A stretch of 64,000 nt of DNA from Kondoa malvinella (lineage: Eukaryota; Basidiomycota; Agaricostilbomycetes; Agaricostilbales; Kondoaceae), in contig BCIM01000002.1 in the NCBI GenBank assembly GCA_039545315.1, positions 709,369-773,368 of the forward strand, in the 5' to 3' direction. Position 1 is the stretch's first letter, and the number at the start of each line of letters is the position of its first letter. Made by a program: the position numbers and the translations under genes. The notes under the pieces are model-generated. The model saw only the letters and a program-made list of their open reading frames with translations, made no database searches and was not told the DNA's origin. Positions 48,670 to 59,961 of the stretch are shown in pieces.

Positions 48670-49317
48670 TCAAGACATGATGAAGGCCCTCTTGTACAGA
48701 GTTCGCCAGCAGCATGGAAAGAAAGGGAAAGAAGCAGATCTCGAAGACTCAAAAAGGGAATCAAGCTCACCGTCAATACAGCTTCGCCCTCCGGACCCAT
48801 GACACTCTTACTCTCCACACTAGGGCTAGTCACAAACCTGCCCAAGTTTTCCACAACCTCATAATCGACTCCATAAAGTTTCGCCAGCTCTTTTACTTGT
48901 GCATCGCTCTTGGCTTCTTTGCGCGAATCCAGTAAGTTGGCTAATTGGCCCGCTGTAAGCTTGTTGTGCCCTGAAGCGGGTGATTTCATTTCCATCGCCG
49001 CTTCTTGCTGTGAGCGCTGCGCCAGAATCCCGAGCATTTGATCAGTCTGTTCGGTCTCTGCGTCTCAATTTCTGGCTTAGGACGAGCAAAAAAAGGGAAC
49101 ACACAGGTCGATAATTGGTGCTCTGCTTGTTAATCTTGACCTGCCCTAGCACTTCCAGATTCCTCTTGAGATGAGGATCAACGCCATCGAGCGGATTAGT
49201 CGTGGTGTTGGCTGTCGCTGGTTGACGCGGCACTTGCGCTTGTGCTGTTGGACGTGCAGCAGAAGCTGTTATAGGCCCAGTAGCTTTGGGAGCGGAGCGA
49301 GAAAGTTTGTTTCCCAT
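48670..49317 (-). CDS. Small protein with N-myristoylation motif
   Basis: MGNKLSRSAPKA begins with Gly2 and a small/basic context typical of N-myristoylation. A Pro/Ala/Thr-rich stretch, DPHLKRNLEVLGQVKINKQS, and a C-terminal helix pair follow: MLGILAQRSQQEAA and LTAGQLANLLDSRKEAKSDA, then VKELAKLYGVDYEVVENLGR, which resembles a winged or helix-turn-helix unit. This layout occurs in small uncharacterised fungal proteins; no function is assigned. About 155 residues in three exons, with the final exon RAFIMS ending TGA at 48670-48672 the preferred end. The divergent neighbour is the RidA-like gene, 126 bp away. Confidence 0.6.
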
Positions 49318-49443
49318 GCTTTCGCGGTTCAGGACAAGGAGATTATGTGATGCAAATTGGTTCTCAGCTCCCGAGTCCAGTAGCAAGAGAGGACGATATA
49401 GCGCTACATCAGACTGGCTGTCCCAGTAGCAGACTTGGCAGTG

Positions 49444-50050
49444 ATGAATGCGGATAGTCAACAGCCGATCATTTCCCCGCTGCCAGTTGTTGACCCGTTG
49501 CTCTATAACCACGACCCGAAACCAACAATGTCGCACTTGACCTACTACAATTACCCAGGATATGGTCATCATGCGGAACAAACGTTACGTTACTCGCAAG
49601 CTGTTTGTGTAGGAGATCGCATTGAATGCTCAGGCCAAGGGATGCAACCAAGCTTGAGTACGCAGAGTTCGAGCTTACGCATTCTACAGGAGGTTGGAAG
49701 AGAGAAATGAAAGAGGGTGCAGGATTGGCTATTGATCAGGACATCAAGAAGGAGATTGATCAGGCATTTGAGAATTGCCAAGTAGCTCTCGAGACTGCTG
49801 GAGGGAAAGGCTGGCCACAGGTAGGTCCTCTGATCTATCCTTGGACGAAGACTTGACAGACTTTGAAACAAAGGTGTACAGAGTGAATTCCTACCATACC
49901 GTGCTCGATGATACAGTGATGCAAGCGATGGTTGGAAACTTTGAAAAGTGGATGCCAGATCATAAACCGCTGTGGACGTGCATTGGCGTTGCAAAACTGG
50001 CAGATAAAGATATGAAGGTGGAAATTGAGGTCATTGCGCATATAGGATAG
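49444..50050 (+). CDS. RidA/YjgF/YER057c/UK114-family protein
   Basis: RidA proteins hydrolyse reactive enamine/imine intermediates made by PLP enzymes. The fold landmarks are LRYSQAVCVGDRIECSGQG, IDQAFENCQVALETAGG, VYRVNSYHTVLDD with the substrate-binding Arg, and WTCIGVAKLADKDMKVEIEV with the conserved Glu. Two introns are used: 49658-49689, only 32 nt, which exactly restores the frame and yields GGWKREM, and 49821-49873. The start may be ATG 49444 or the second Met at 49528 (MSHLTYYNYPGYG), where the family homology begins. It converges with the amidase gene 47 bp away. Confidence 0.85.
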
Positions 50051-50096
50051 GTTGATAACCGATGCGACAATCCAAAAAGACAATTCGATTTCCTTA

Positions 50097-52354
50097 TCAG
50101 ACGGGTGTCATTACGTCCGCGAGCTGTGTACTTGGTTTGATCATCGGCCGGACTGTGTTTCGAAACTGCCGTAAATATCAGCATTGGATGAAAGACCATG
50201 TAGACGCAGCATACCTTTGTTGCCTGCTCAACAGCGTATGCATACCCAATTAAACGCTCCTCGTTCCACTTCGGCCCAATAAAAGCTAGACCTATTCCTG
50301 AGTTTGGTCCGAATTCGATAGCTCCGCTTTTGGGATCAGTCTTGCCAGTAGCATTGTCTGGATATCTCCTGCGTCACAGATCAGTCGAGTGAGTCTACCC
50401 AGCTGACAGACATACGCGAGAGGTATAGAAACCATAGGATAGCCATTCAAAGCAGCGACAGCACAGATAGATTCTGTACTTGGTACAACGAGCGCATCCA
50501 GTTTGTAGGTATCAAGAGCATGCTGAATAGTGCCTTCTCCGCCCAAGTAAGCGCGCTTCTTAGCCAATTCGATGTAGTCGGGCGAAGAAGTAGACATATT
50601 TCGCTTGACGGCTGATCTCCAGGTTGCCTGCTTCGTAATCGGCATGGTCCACGCAGGAGATAGAGGCAAGCTCACAGTGTCATAGACATCAGCCCGCTCG
50701 CCTGGACATGCTTCGGTCTTTTCGATCAAATCGGTAATGCTTTCGATGCCTGCGGGATTATGCTTCAGCTTGGAGAGATATTCCGTCGTGCCTTGAGCAA
50801 AGTCTACTTCCAGTAGCATTGTCTGGGATCAAGAATCGTTAACTGGATGTTCAGCTTTAGATTGAACGAATCACAAAGTCAGTTGCTTCATATTCAGCCA
50901 AAGCAGGAAAGTTTGCGTCCGCATGCACTTTCGCACCAAGTTGCTTGAGCAAAGGTAATACCGCTTCAAAGGCTTTCTTCTCCTCCCGAGTAATTTCACT
51001 GGCTGCTGAATTGATGAAATTGATTGGAATGCCTGGACTAAAGATAAGCATCTGGACAAGGGCGTAGAGGCCTCAAAACATACCTAGCACAGCATCTTTC
51101 AGACTGTCACTTCGACACGCTGAAAGGTAGTCTGGCGTCTTGTCAAAGGGGATAGCAGAAGTGAGGTCGTCATTTTCATCTTTGCCTACGATTATGGACA
51201 GGATCGCAGCACAGGTCTTGATATCGCCTGCTAGTGGTCCGACGGTACTGCGTTTGCGATCAGGTCACAATCTCAAACGTAGTAGGAGGACCTTACTCTT
51301 GCTTGAGGCTGATAGGCATAACGAGATGTCGAGAAGTAAGACCAGCAGTAGGCTTGATAGTGGTCTGGACAGCTATCTGCTCAATAGCCTCCTCGCCGAG
51401 GGATAGAGACTCACAATGTGAGTGGTTCTAGCGGGAGCATTGAGACTAGCAATTGTCTCTGTTCCGAGAGCAGCTGTGCAAAGTCCAATAGAAGCCGCTA
51501 CTGCGCTACCGGAACTAGAAGCACCGGGACCTTGCTTGTCGCTGTAGGCACCGAAGGCTTGTCCGCCACGTCCTGACCAACCACTGCACGAAATGAGCAT
51601 GTTTAGGAAGATAACAGAGGGTGCCGACTGACTTTGAACCTTCGCTCGACCGGAAGTCGACAGACATGTTAGCTAGCCAAAAGGTCAACGGTGTCGTTCT
51701 CTGGTTAATCAAGACGACAAACTCTTTCCCAAGATGATTGCTCCAGCTGCTCTGCACGAAGATAAGCATGATTGCGTACGCATCAGATCAAGATCTCACT
51801 TCAGCCGTTTGACCACCGCGCAATCCCCTGGAGGTACTGAGCCCGTAAGTACATGATTGCCCTGTACGACGAGATCAGCGATCAGCCTTGTGCGTTGGCA
51901 GGTCGCCTTACAGAAGTAGTATTCAGGTCTGCTTGGCTGCAAAGGCCATAAGAGCATTGTCTAGAGAGCGGCTGACAGACCTACCTAGTTCTGGCTGTCG
52001 CCATGTTGTCTTTCAGGAGCTAGGAGCGCGATTCAGTGATGGAAAGAATCATCTTAGCGAAACATACGATGGGAATACCATGCAGGATACTCCTTACTCG
52101 TCCATCCTTTCGCTCGCGATCGAGTCTAGCAGCTTCCAATATCGCATACTGGAGATTCCTTCAGCCTATCTGCAAGACTGGAATGACAATGTACCGACAG
52201 CGTTGATCTCCAGTACAGCGCTCAGTCGAGAATTGACTTCGCGAATTCGAGCGATATACGCCAAAGTAAGGTCTACTGAGGAGAAGGCACTCGTTGCGAG
52301 ACCATTGTTGATCTCTTCGAGAGAAGCGTAGAACAGATCTGGTAGTTCAGACAT
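50097..52354 (-). CDS. Amidase signature-family hydrolase
   Basis: Starts MSELPDLFYASLEEINNGLA, then SVDLTLAYIARIREVN. The catalytic Ser-cisSer-Lys set is visible: the Lys in HGIPILVKDNI, the cis-Ser in PGASSSGSAVAASIGL and the nucleophile in ALGTETIAS. The nucleophile motif reads GTETIAS where GTETDGS is usual. Other landmarks are VGPLAGDI and, near the end, IGLAFIGPKWNEERLIGYAY and EQATK, followed by a last short exon ending MTPV. Length is about 550 residues with roughly ten short introns. The family includes general amidases, fatty-acid-amide hydrolases and GatA-like enzymes; the absence of a membrane anchor or presequence suggests a cytosolic amidase of unknown substrate. Confidence 0.85.
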
Positions 52355-52745
52355 TGTCAAGACACTCTCGAGCAGATCACAGCGAGATGTAAAGCTTCCG
52401 ATTAATTGAAATGGGTACGAAAGCGAGTCGAGACAAGACACAGAGAAAGAAGGACGGCTGCTACAGGAAAAAGAGCTCGACCTAAAACAGCGAAATTTGG
52501 CAGATACCCGAACAACGAAAGGAGAGCCAGAAGAGGCTGTACTGTGATACCCTGTGCCTGGTAGTGGATCATATCGAGCTGCTATACCCTCTCGAAAGGC
52601 CAAAGAGCTGCGTCGGCCGTCGCTATTCGGCGTCAAGCAGAATTCTGCATTAAGCGGCTTGGAAACTGCCTCGAGCTGTTCTGTGTGCTGTAGAAGAATT
52701 TGCTAGATTTGGTCTACTGGCTCTGTCCTGTTGCCAAAGAGCACG

Positions 52746-54682
52746 ATGCTGAACCTCGTTCCTGTCAATCCATCTCAAACAGCAGCCGTACCAGGATCAT
52801 GGCAGCCCAAGCTCATGTATGCTCCTCCGCTACCTGCGACGGCTGCAGAGCGAGCAGCAGAAGAATTAAAGGCTCAACAAGCTGCTATGTTGACGAATGA
52901 TGCGCGGATGGAAAGAGGTATGCCCAGCAATAGAGGCAAGGAAGGCAAGAACAGAGTCAGCTAAACACTCTTGCTATGGTCTACTTTATCTCATTGTGAT
53001 TGCCTCTTAGCCGCGAAAGACGGTCGACTATTTCGCTGGGCTTGATCGCTGGAGGCTGGTCAGTGATTAGGCAGTATCTGCGGTACACCAGCTCACCTAT
53101 TCATCTGGATAGCTACGGACTATGCGAACATGTATAGGCGAAGTGCACCAGATGCGTCCTAACCCAAATTACGTGATTGAGGCAAGTCTTCTCTTCGTGA
53201 TGCCCCTTCGAGGTTTCATAATAGGGAATACTTGCAGATGCTACCACCTACAGCGTATCCAGAGAACTACTCTACCTCCGTCTGCGGTCGCTATGTGCAT
53301 ACCTCGACCAATAAAGTCCGCTGTCCAGTCAATCTTGTTCGAGTAGGTTGTCTGCCAGGACCAAATCAACTAGTGCTCATCGCTGTAAAGTTTACCTCGG
53401 AAGGTCGACGCATCATTACAGGCTCTACATCGGGCGAATTCACTCTTTGGAACGGCTTGACTTTCAATTTCGAATCCATCTTACAAGCTCACGACGGTCC
53501 CGTACGCTGCGGTGAATGGTCAAATAGCGGTATCTGGTTTGTCTCCGGCGATGGGAATGGTACAATCAAGTACTTTCAAAATAACATGAACAACTTGCAA
53601 GCTTTCCAAGCGCATCCTGAATCAGTCCGAGATGTGTCGTTCGCGCCAAATGATGCGAGGTTTGCTACGGGTGCGGATGACAGTACAATCAAGATATGGA
53701 GCTTTGAAGAGATGAGAGAAGAAAAGACTTTGAGCGGACACGGATGGGATGTCAAGTGTGTGAAATGGCATCCTACCAAGGGACTCTTGGTTAGTGGTAG
53801 TAAGGATAACCTGGTCAAGTTCTGGGATCCACGAAGTGCAAAGTGTCTGACTACTTTGTATGTTGATCTGTTTTCGGGTATTGGGCTTTGTTAATTCAGA
53901 GCAGGCACGGACACAAAAACACCGTACAAGCCTTAGCGTGGAATCCGAACGGCAACCTTGTAGCTTCAGCATCGCGGGATTCGTTCATCAAAGTATACGA
54001 CATCCGAGCGATGAAAGAACTAGTCCAGCTTCGAGGCCACAAGAAAGAAGTCTGCTCAATAGCCTGGCACCCGATCCATCACTCCTACCTCGCTTCAGGT
54101 GGATCAGAAGGGTCAATATGTCATTGGTCTATCGAATCTTCTGCACCTATAGCCGCACCTCTGGAAGCACTAGACTACGCGCACGATTCAAATGTTTGGT
54201 CGCTCGCTTTCCATCCTCTCGGTCATGTTCTGGCTTCTGCTTCGAATGACCATACTACGCGCTTCTGGTCTAGGAATCGACCTGGAGTATCGCGCAACAT
54301 GATGGACCGTTTCCACATTGGTAAAGACGAATCTCGTCGACTAGGTGTGAAAGAGGAAGAAGATGAGCATGATGAATTCGCTTTACCTGGTCTTGGAGGA
54401 GGAGGAGGTTTCGGCGGAATGCAGAATTCAAGACCGATGCCAATGTTCAATCAACAACCGCCTGGAGAAGCTTTCATTCCTGGATTTGGAGGTGGTCCGC
54501 CTGGGATGGATGGCCCGCCTGGGATGGGTATGGGTATGCCTGGGATGGGTATGCCGCCTCAACAGTATGGAATGCAAAGAAGAGGGATGCCTTTGCCGGA
54601 TCAAGGGCAGATGGATTTCGGTCAACAGCGGAGAGGTCGTGGGAGAGGGAGAGGAAGGGGCCGAGGAAGAGGCATGGATTAA
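52746..54682 (+). CDS. PFS2: Pfs2/WDR33-type polyadenylation factor, WD40 protein
   Basis: Subunit of the cleavage and polyadenylation factor that positions the poly(A) signal machinery in the nucleus. The first exon ([20 protein letters not shown]..., 52746-52954) is spliced to [16 protein letters not shown], then [11 protein letters not shown], then [10 protein letters not shown], the family's hallmark N-terminal segment. Seven WD repeats follow, including [95 protein letters not shown] and [18 protein letters not shown]. The C-terminus is Gly/Pro/Met-rich and ends in an RG-repeat tail, a probable RNA-binding and arginine-methylation region. The intron at 53182-53237 has a GC donor (GAG/GCAAGT). 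Confidence 0.93.
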
Positions 54683-54786
54683 TGTACGTGTGCAATTGCA
54701 AACATGTAACAGAGAAACGACACCTACTACTATTCGGCTTTGTTGACTTGTTACCGCCGTCATATCGAACGTCTTTCTGCCACTGT

Positions 54787-56708
54787 ATGAGCACGCCAGC
54801 TGTTCAGCAATGGCTACGCTCTGTATTAGGACCTGTGAGAGCAGTCTCGACACTCACGAGATAGCTGGAATGATGCGTGCGATGTTTAGTATGCCAACAA
54901 AGACCGCGTTCATGCAGACGTGGATCAAACGCTGAAGACGTTCAATGCTCTAAATCCAAGTACAACGACCTATAGTAAGTCACCCGCTTGTATACAAGTC
55001 GCGAGAGCTAAAGGTGGACATGACCTGCAGTTCATGACAATGGCGAGAGCCAGCTTCTGCTTCGTCTGGCAGGAACTATAGCAGTCTCGTTCAGAGGTGC
55101 CAACTACAATATCCCTTTGGCGTTCTGGATACCGTACGACTATCCTCAGAAACCACCTATCGCCTACGTGACGCCGACTAGCGCGATGCTTGTACGAGCA
55201 AACAAGAATGTCGAAGTCAGCGGCCTGTGTCGTGGTGAATACATAGAGCAGTGGTCTAGAAAGAGCGAGGTGGGTTTAGTGTTTTGGAATTGCGTGATCA
55301 GCTTTCAAACAGCTGTCGCTTACAGGGATGCAACCTGCTCAACCTGGCCTTTTCTCTACGGGATCTCTTCTCAAAAGAACCTCCAGTATATGCAAAGCCA
55401 CCGCCTGCTGCAAATCAGCAGCCTTCTCGAACTAGTCCGTCGCCAAGTCCCGTCACGCCAGTCGTCGAGAGCCCTCGTCCAATGTCTGCTCAAGCTGGAC
55501 CTAGACCAGCTCCGTTACCACCTGGGGCCAGTTCAGGATCGCAACAGTCCGTGTCAGGCCAACCTCAATTACCCGCTAGACCGCCAGGCTATTCTTCACA
55601 TCATCGGACCGGCTCATCCTCTTCTTCCCAATTTGGTCGAGCTCCCTTTGCTCCAGGACCTGAAGGGTATTCGCCTGCTCGTGCTATTCGCTCGCCTGCT
55701 CCTGTGCCTCAGCAGAACAGCTATAATGCAAACAGTCCGTCGTCGAATTGGCAGCCACGGCAAAATCAAAATTATAGACCACTGCAGCATCAACAAAGAC
55801 CTTCGCAAGATTACCATGCACCTCCTACGGCTAGCCCAGCGCCTCGATCTCCTCCACCTCATCCTCAGCAACAGTATCACCCTCAGCAGCAGCAATATCG
55901 ACCCTATCAGACTCCCAATAATCAACCGGGTCCATCCCGTCTTCCACCCCAAGTTGCACCAGAAGCTCTAACCAAGTCCTTTGCAGCTGTTAATATCCTA
56001 GATGAAGACGAAATCCCGTCACCCACTACACAACCTGTTCCTTCAAGACCTGATAACCCAGACTTGCAACAAGCCAAACAAGCCTTGCATGCCAAATTAC
56101 AAGCAGCCTACGAGTCGCATATGGCGCAGCACGCGAATGATTGTGCCTCTTTACAAAGTCTGCAGCAAGATTTGCTGAAAGGCGAACCGGCGATCTTGGA
56201 TGAGATGGCTCGTTTAGGCGCAGTGAAGGATGTTTGTGTAGGCGTGAGAGAGAAATATGCGCATGTTGTGGATGCCGCTCAGAGGAATGTGGATGAAATG
56301 AGAAACAGGCCGGATCCGGAAGTGGATGAGATTGTTTGCTCGACGAGTGTGGTGTACAATCAGTGAGTGCTGATTGAGGCAGTGAGGATGAGAGCTGATG
56401 CGTTTGTAGGTTGATTGATCTGGTTGCCGAAGACAATGCGCTGGAAGATACCATTTACCAATTGGGTAGAGGCTTGAATTCTGGTACAGCGAAGATTGAT
56501 CTGGACAGGTTCTTGAAAGTACGTCTCGCTGAACGAGAGTTGAGCGAAATGCTGATGTGATTCACAGCGTCTTCGTTCACTTGCCAGAGAACAGTTCCTC
56601 AAGAGAGCACTTGTAAACAAAATTTTGCTGCAAGTTGCTTTGCTAGGTCCGACAGATGTGGATACGAGCTGGGCCGCACAAAGGCATTCGGAGCGACAGT
56701 TTGTTTAA
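54787..56708 (+). CDS. VPS23: ESCRT-I subunit Vps23/TSG101
   Basis: Binds ubiquitinated cargo at endosomes and recruits it into multivesicular bodies. The UEV domain comprises MSTPAVQQWLRSVL, TFNALNPSTTTY, LLLRLAGTIAVSFRGANYNI, FWIPYDYPQKPPIAYVTPT and NLLNLAFSLRDLFSKEPPVY. A long Pro/Gln/Ser-rich linker comes next, then a coiled coil near HAKLQAAYESHMAQHANDC, then the C-terminal steadiness box, LIDLVAEDNALEDTIYQLGR joined to LDRFLK and RLRSLAREQFLKRALVNKI. The start ATG 54787 and three short introns in the first 500 bases give continuous homology. The final exon overlaps the methyltransferase ORF on the opposite strand. Confidence 0.93.
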
Positions 56709-57748
56709 TAGAGAGCGTAGCTAGATATAAATGTAAAATTCTTGGGTCTTTTATGAATGATTCTGGAACGCACGTTTTGACTGGGTATAATTCCTCTGGG
56801 AAGCCAGGCTGAACTTCTTCTTGTATCAAAGTGAGGCCTAAGGATGTGTTAGCAATGCAAACAGCTTGACGACAGAACATACCAGCCAGATTGAAGCATG
56901 TTTTAAAGCTTTCATCGGTTCTGTTGAACAAGTCAGCAAAAGTCCAGGCAGTAGAGGAAAGTGCCCACCTGACCAGACTTGAATCAGTCTCATCAAAGGC
57001 ATCCTCTTTTGTGTTGATGACATTCTCCTTGAGAACAACGACCGCCCGATCTTCTGGTGGAGATAACCGCAAAGCCTTTTGACAACGTTGCAGGAAGGCT
57101 ACGAGGTCGTCCTGTCCAAGATGGCCAGCTACCCATTGAAGCCATATCACATCATAGCCCTCCGCAAGATCTTCAGCCCCAGCTGTTCCAACCAAACCAG
57201 AAGGTGACGCCGGATCAAAGTATTGCAGACCAGCTTTATATAATCTGAGACCTTTGCTGCTGTCTGCTATCCCCCTCCATTTTGCACTGGCTTTCTGAGC
57301 TTTTTCGAGAAAGTGAGATGAGCTTTCGACCAGGTCCACGTGATCGAATAGCGGTAGCAGGACATCAGAGGTCACTCGACCAATCCCAGCACCTGCGTCG
57401 AGCGCTTTGACAGGATGTGCGCGCTTCGGTAGTGACTGCAAATGAGGAGGGACGATCGTGGACAGAGAAGGTTTCAAAGTCAAAAGGAACATCCTTGAGG
57501 AGAGAGCATCAATGCGAGGCACTGGACCGTTGCCAAATCCGCCCTAACGAGGACGTCAGCTAATGCTATAGCGCCTCCTTGAGACATACCAGAACTCCAT
57601 TATTGCTTGGACGCAATATTCAGCCTTTTTCTGTGACAAGCGAGATCTGCACGCACCTGGCTTCAATCGTGTCCCAATAAGCGACACCGCGCTCAAAGTC
57701 TGGCTGGTCGGCCTGCAGAACCTTGAAGTTTCCGTCGCTGCGCTGCAT
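56599..57748 (-). CDS. Alpha-N-terminal protein methyltransferase (NTMT1/Tae1 type)
   Basis: Methylates the N-terminal amine of proteins beginning X-Pro-Lys, such as ribosomal proteins, using S-adenosylmethionine. The start MQRSDGNFKVLQADQPDFER leads to VAYWDTIEA, the family's Y-W segment. Splicing then brings NNGVLGGFGNGPVPRIDAL. The SAM motif is ALDAGAGIGRVTSDVLLPLF followed by VDLVESS. The substrate-side IWLQWVAGHLGQDDLVAFL and VVLKENV (the conserved KEN) follow. The usual end is near FPEELYPVKT, but this frame stays open another 53 codons to TAA at 56599, running 110 bp into the Vps23 3' end; whether the last part is translated is unclear. Four introns. Confidence 0.88.
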
Positions 57749-57932
57749 ACCGCGAAAACAAGTCGAAAAGTGTTGTTGCGGGTGCAAGAGATTTGAAGAG
57801 CTGCTGGGTAAAGGGAGAGAAGCAGTGGATAGGCTTTCGGACAGGTGTATCACGGTCTGAAGTTGCTGTAAGTACGCGGAATCCGACGGTGTAGTTGCAG
57901 GCTGACATGCGAAATACTTAGCTCTTACAAGC
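57749..57932. promoter_or_regulatory. Shared bidirectional promoter region
   Basis: Only 184 bases separate the methyltransferase ATG (minus, 57748) from the F-box ATG (plus, 57933), so both promoters must lie here or overlap the 5' leaders. No TATA box or other specific element was identified. Confidence 0.5.
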
Positions 57933-59101
57933 ATGAGTTTGGCATCACTGCCTATTGAGCTGTTGGACAACATCAGCGAGCATCTTTACCATCTCCTCCC
58001 CGGCCGACATTCCCACCAAGCAACGCTCGGTAGAGCTGCTCTCGTCAACCGTATCTTCTATCGTTTGGTCAAACCGAGACTCTACCGTACGATAGGCGGT
58101 TCCGCCTTACAGTCGCTCAAATTCTTAGAACAATCACAGCTCGCTCAGATCTGGGTCGTTTGGTCACCAAAGCAGAGTGGTTTCCTGAGGCGGACGAGAG
58201 GCTGCAGATTGAGCTCGGTTTCGAGATCTTGAAGCAGTGCCCACTGCTGGAGCACCTCGTCATTGATTTAGACAGCATGGTCGGGGATGATGGCAGTCAA
58301 TTCGACCACTCATACATCATCAACACAAGCCGATTGCCTTTTATCAACACGCTGGTCACCCTAGAATTGCTGGCTGAAGGTTGGCAGATCGATGCTTGGC
58401 GTTGTTTCTGGCGTCTATGTACGATGGCACAACTTAAGCGTATTGTGATTGCAGCAGAGCTATATCGCACCGAGTGGTCTGTTCCTGCTTTCGGCGACAA
58501 CCAAGCAACAGCAACAAGTATTGAGGGTGACGGGCTTTTCGCCGAGATCCAGAACAACACCAAGCTTCGTCTCACCAACTTCTACTGTAACGTATCGAGG
58601 GAAACCGGCGTTACAGTACCGGAAGAATTGTCAGAATTGGGCTGGACTATTCCTCGCTTTCACGTCAACTTCCCCAATGTTACCCTGGATGACTACGAAG
58701 ACCATATCAGGATTCTTCCGTCTATCGCCAGCTTGCGAGTCACAATGGAGCATGCAAGTCGCAAGTTCCCACGCTTGATGAATCTCGGTTCCTTCGGCCA
58801 GTCCATATCCGCTAGCCCAACCGCCGGGCACTTGAAACAGCTATCTTTCCCTCTCGGTCTTCTGGTGCCGAAAGACGCAGGTCAATGGTCGCCTTTTCTA
58901 TCACAACCTACCCTGAGAAGACTGGACCACGTCAGTATCATCGTGGCCTTACCAAGTTCCGATCCACACGCTACATATAGCACTTTCTACGGCATTGCCA
59001 GCCGGCGAGCCGAATTACTATCGTCCTCTGTGCAACATCCAAACAAAACAATCACCATCGTAACAGAGCTTACAACCTACTCCTCATGTTCTGACCCGTA
59101 G
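57933..59101 (+). CDS. F-box protein
   Basis: The N-terminus MSLASLPIELLDNISEHLYH is an F-box start (LPxELLxxI), followed by AALVNRIFYRLVKPRLYRT, the usual continuation. F-box proteins dock substrates to SCF ubiquitin ligases through Skp1. The second half, from TITARSDLGRLVTKAEWF, resembles the leucine-rich or degenerate C-terminal region of fungal F-box proteins, with FEILKQCPLLEHLVIDLD. The two parts are in different frames. The break at about 58087-58115 can be closed by removing 26 nt that begin GTACG and end ACAG, too short for an ordinary intron; an indel is the alternative. Length about 380 residues. Confidence 0.75.
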
Positions 59102-59134
59102 AAGATTCTGGTCATCACATTTCAAGCTGGTGCC

Positions 59135-59403
59135 ATGAAAACGATGTCCTGTACTACGACGCCCTTTACTGTCCCCAATAGCAGACAGCGCAGGCGTGCT
59201 AGGGACTCGCAAGCGTTGTTGATCAGTTATCTGCGTGATCCAAGTAGCGATGCCGTCAAAGCCGCTCGACAAGGTAAGCCTGGGCAGCGCGAAAACTTGC
59301 CAGAGCTGACTTTTCCTTAGCTTTTCTTGCGACCATTCCAATTGAAGAACAAATGGACTACGAAGCGGAAGACTTTCAGCCAATAGCAGTACAGGAGCCG
59401 TGA
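59135..59403 (+). CDS. Small hypothetical protein
   Basis: ATG 59135 (MKTMSCTTTPFTVPNSRQRR) reads to KAARQ, then a 47-nt intron at about 59275-59321 with GTAAGC and TTAG ends, then FLATIPIEEQMDYEAEDFQP and TGA 59401-59403; about 72 residues. The basic N-terminal half and acidic C-terminal half look like a real small protein, but no family is recognised. Confidence 0.4.
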
Positions 59404-59961
59404 GAGATGTTTGCCGTAGCGGAGCAGCGAAGGGGAAGACCGATAATTGAAATTCTACAATCAAGTTCAGTTTTCAATAACCGACCAGCGAGCCACAACC
59501 GTAAACTTACAGAACCGGAATTGTGGCATGGTGCGGCGTCGTCCAAGTTGCTCTCGAGTGACGAGAACAAGCAGAACATGCGAATTGACATCCACTTGCA
59601 CTGGTGGCAGCATCCCATATGCGCGTGCAACGATCAAGTATATGCTGGTAAGCCGACATAAACAGATGCTATTCGACTGTTGATGTAGCCTAGCTTTGAC
59701 ATCTACGGACAGCGCTGGTGTCTACATCAATGTCAGTCGGCCTATTCCTAAGGCTCCAAGCATCGCAATTTGTCACGACTTGCCTGTCTGCAAAGCAATG
59801 AAGGCTATTGGACTGAAGAGTACACTACCGCGCTGCGAGTCATTTGGCTCGCTTGAAATGGCAGCCTTCTTCTTGTTTCCTATCTACGCACAATTCGATG
59901 CTACCTGATACATGTACAAGAACGGCTGCTTTCAAAGCACCAGCATCATACCTACGGTGCC
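59404..59961. other. Region upstream of the dynamin-like fragment
   Basis: This is where the missing G1-G3 motifs of the dynamin GTPase domain would be expected. No GxxxxGKS or DLPG motif was found in any frame by eye. Several plus-strand frames of 60-85 codons are present, without consistent splice signals. Confidence 0.5.

Noticed and set aside
52746..52964. Stand-alone small gene of 72 codons
   Set aside because: Splicing at KNR/GTCAGC joins it perfectly to [16 protein letters not shown], the expected N-terminal segment of Pfs2, so it is that gene's first exon.
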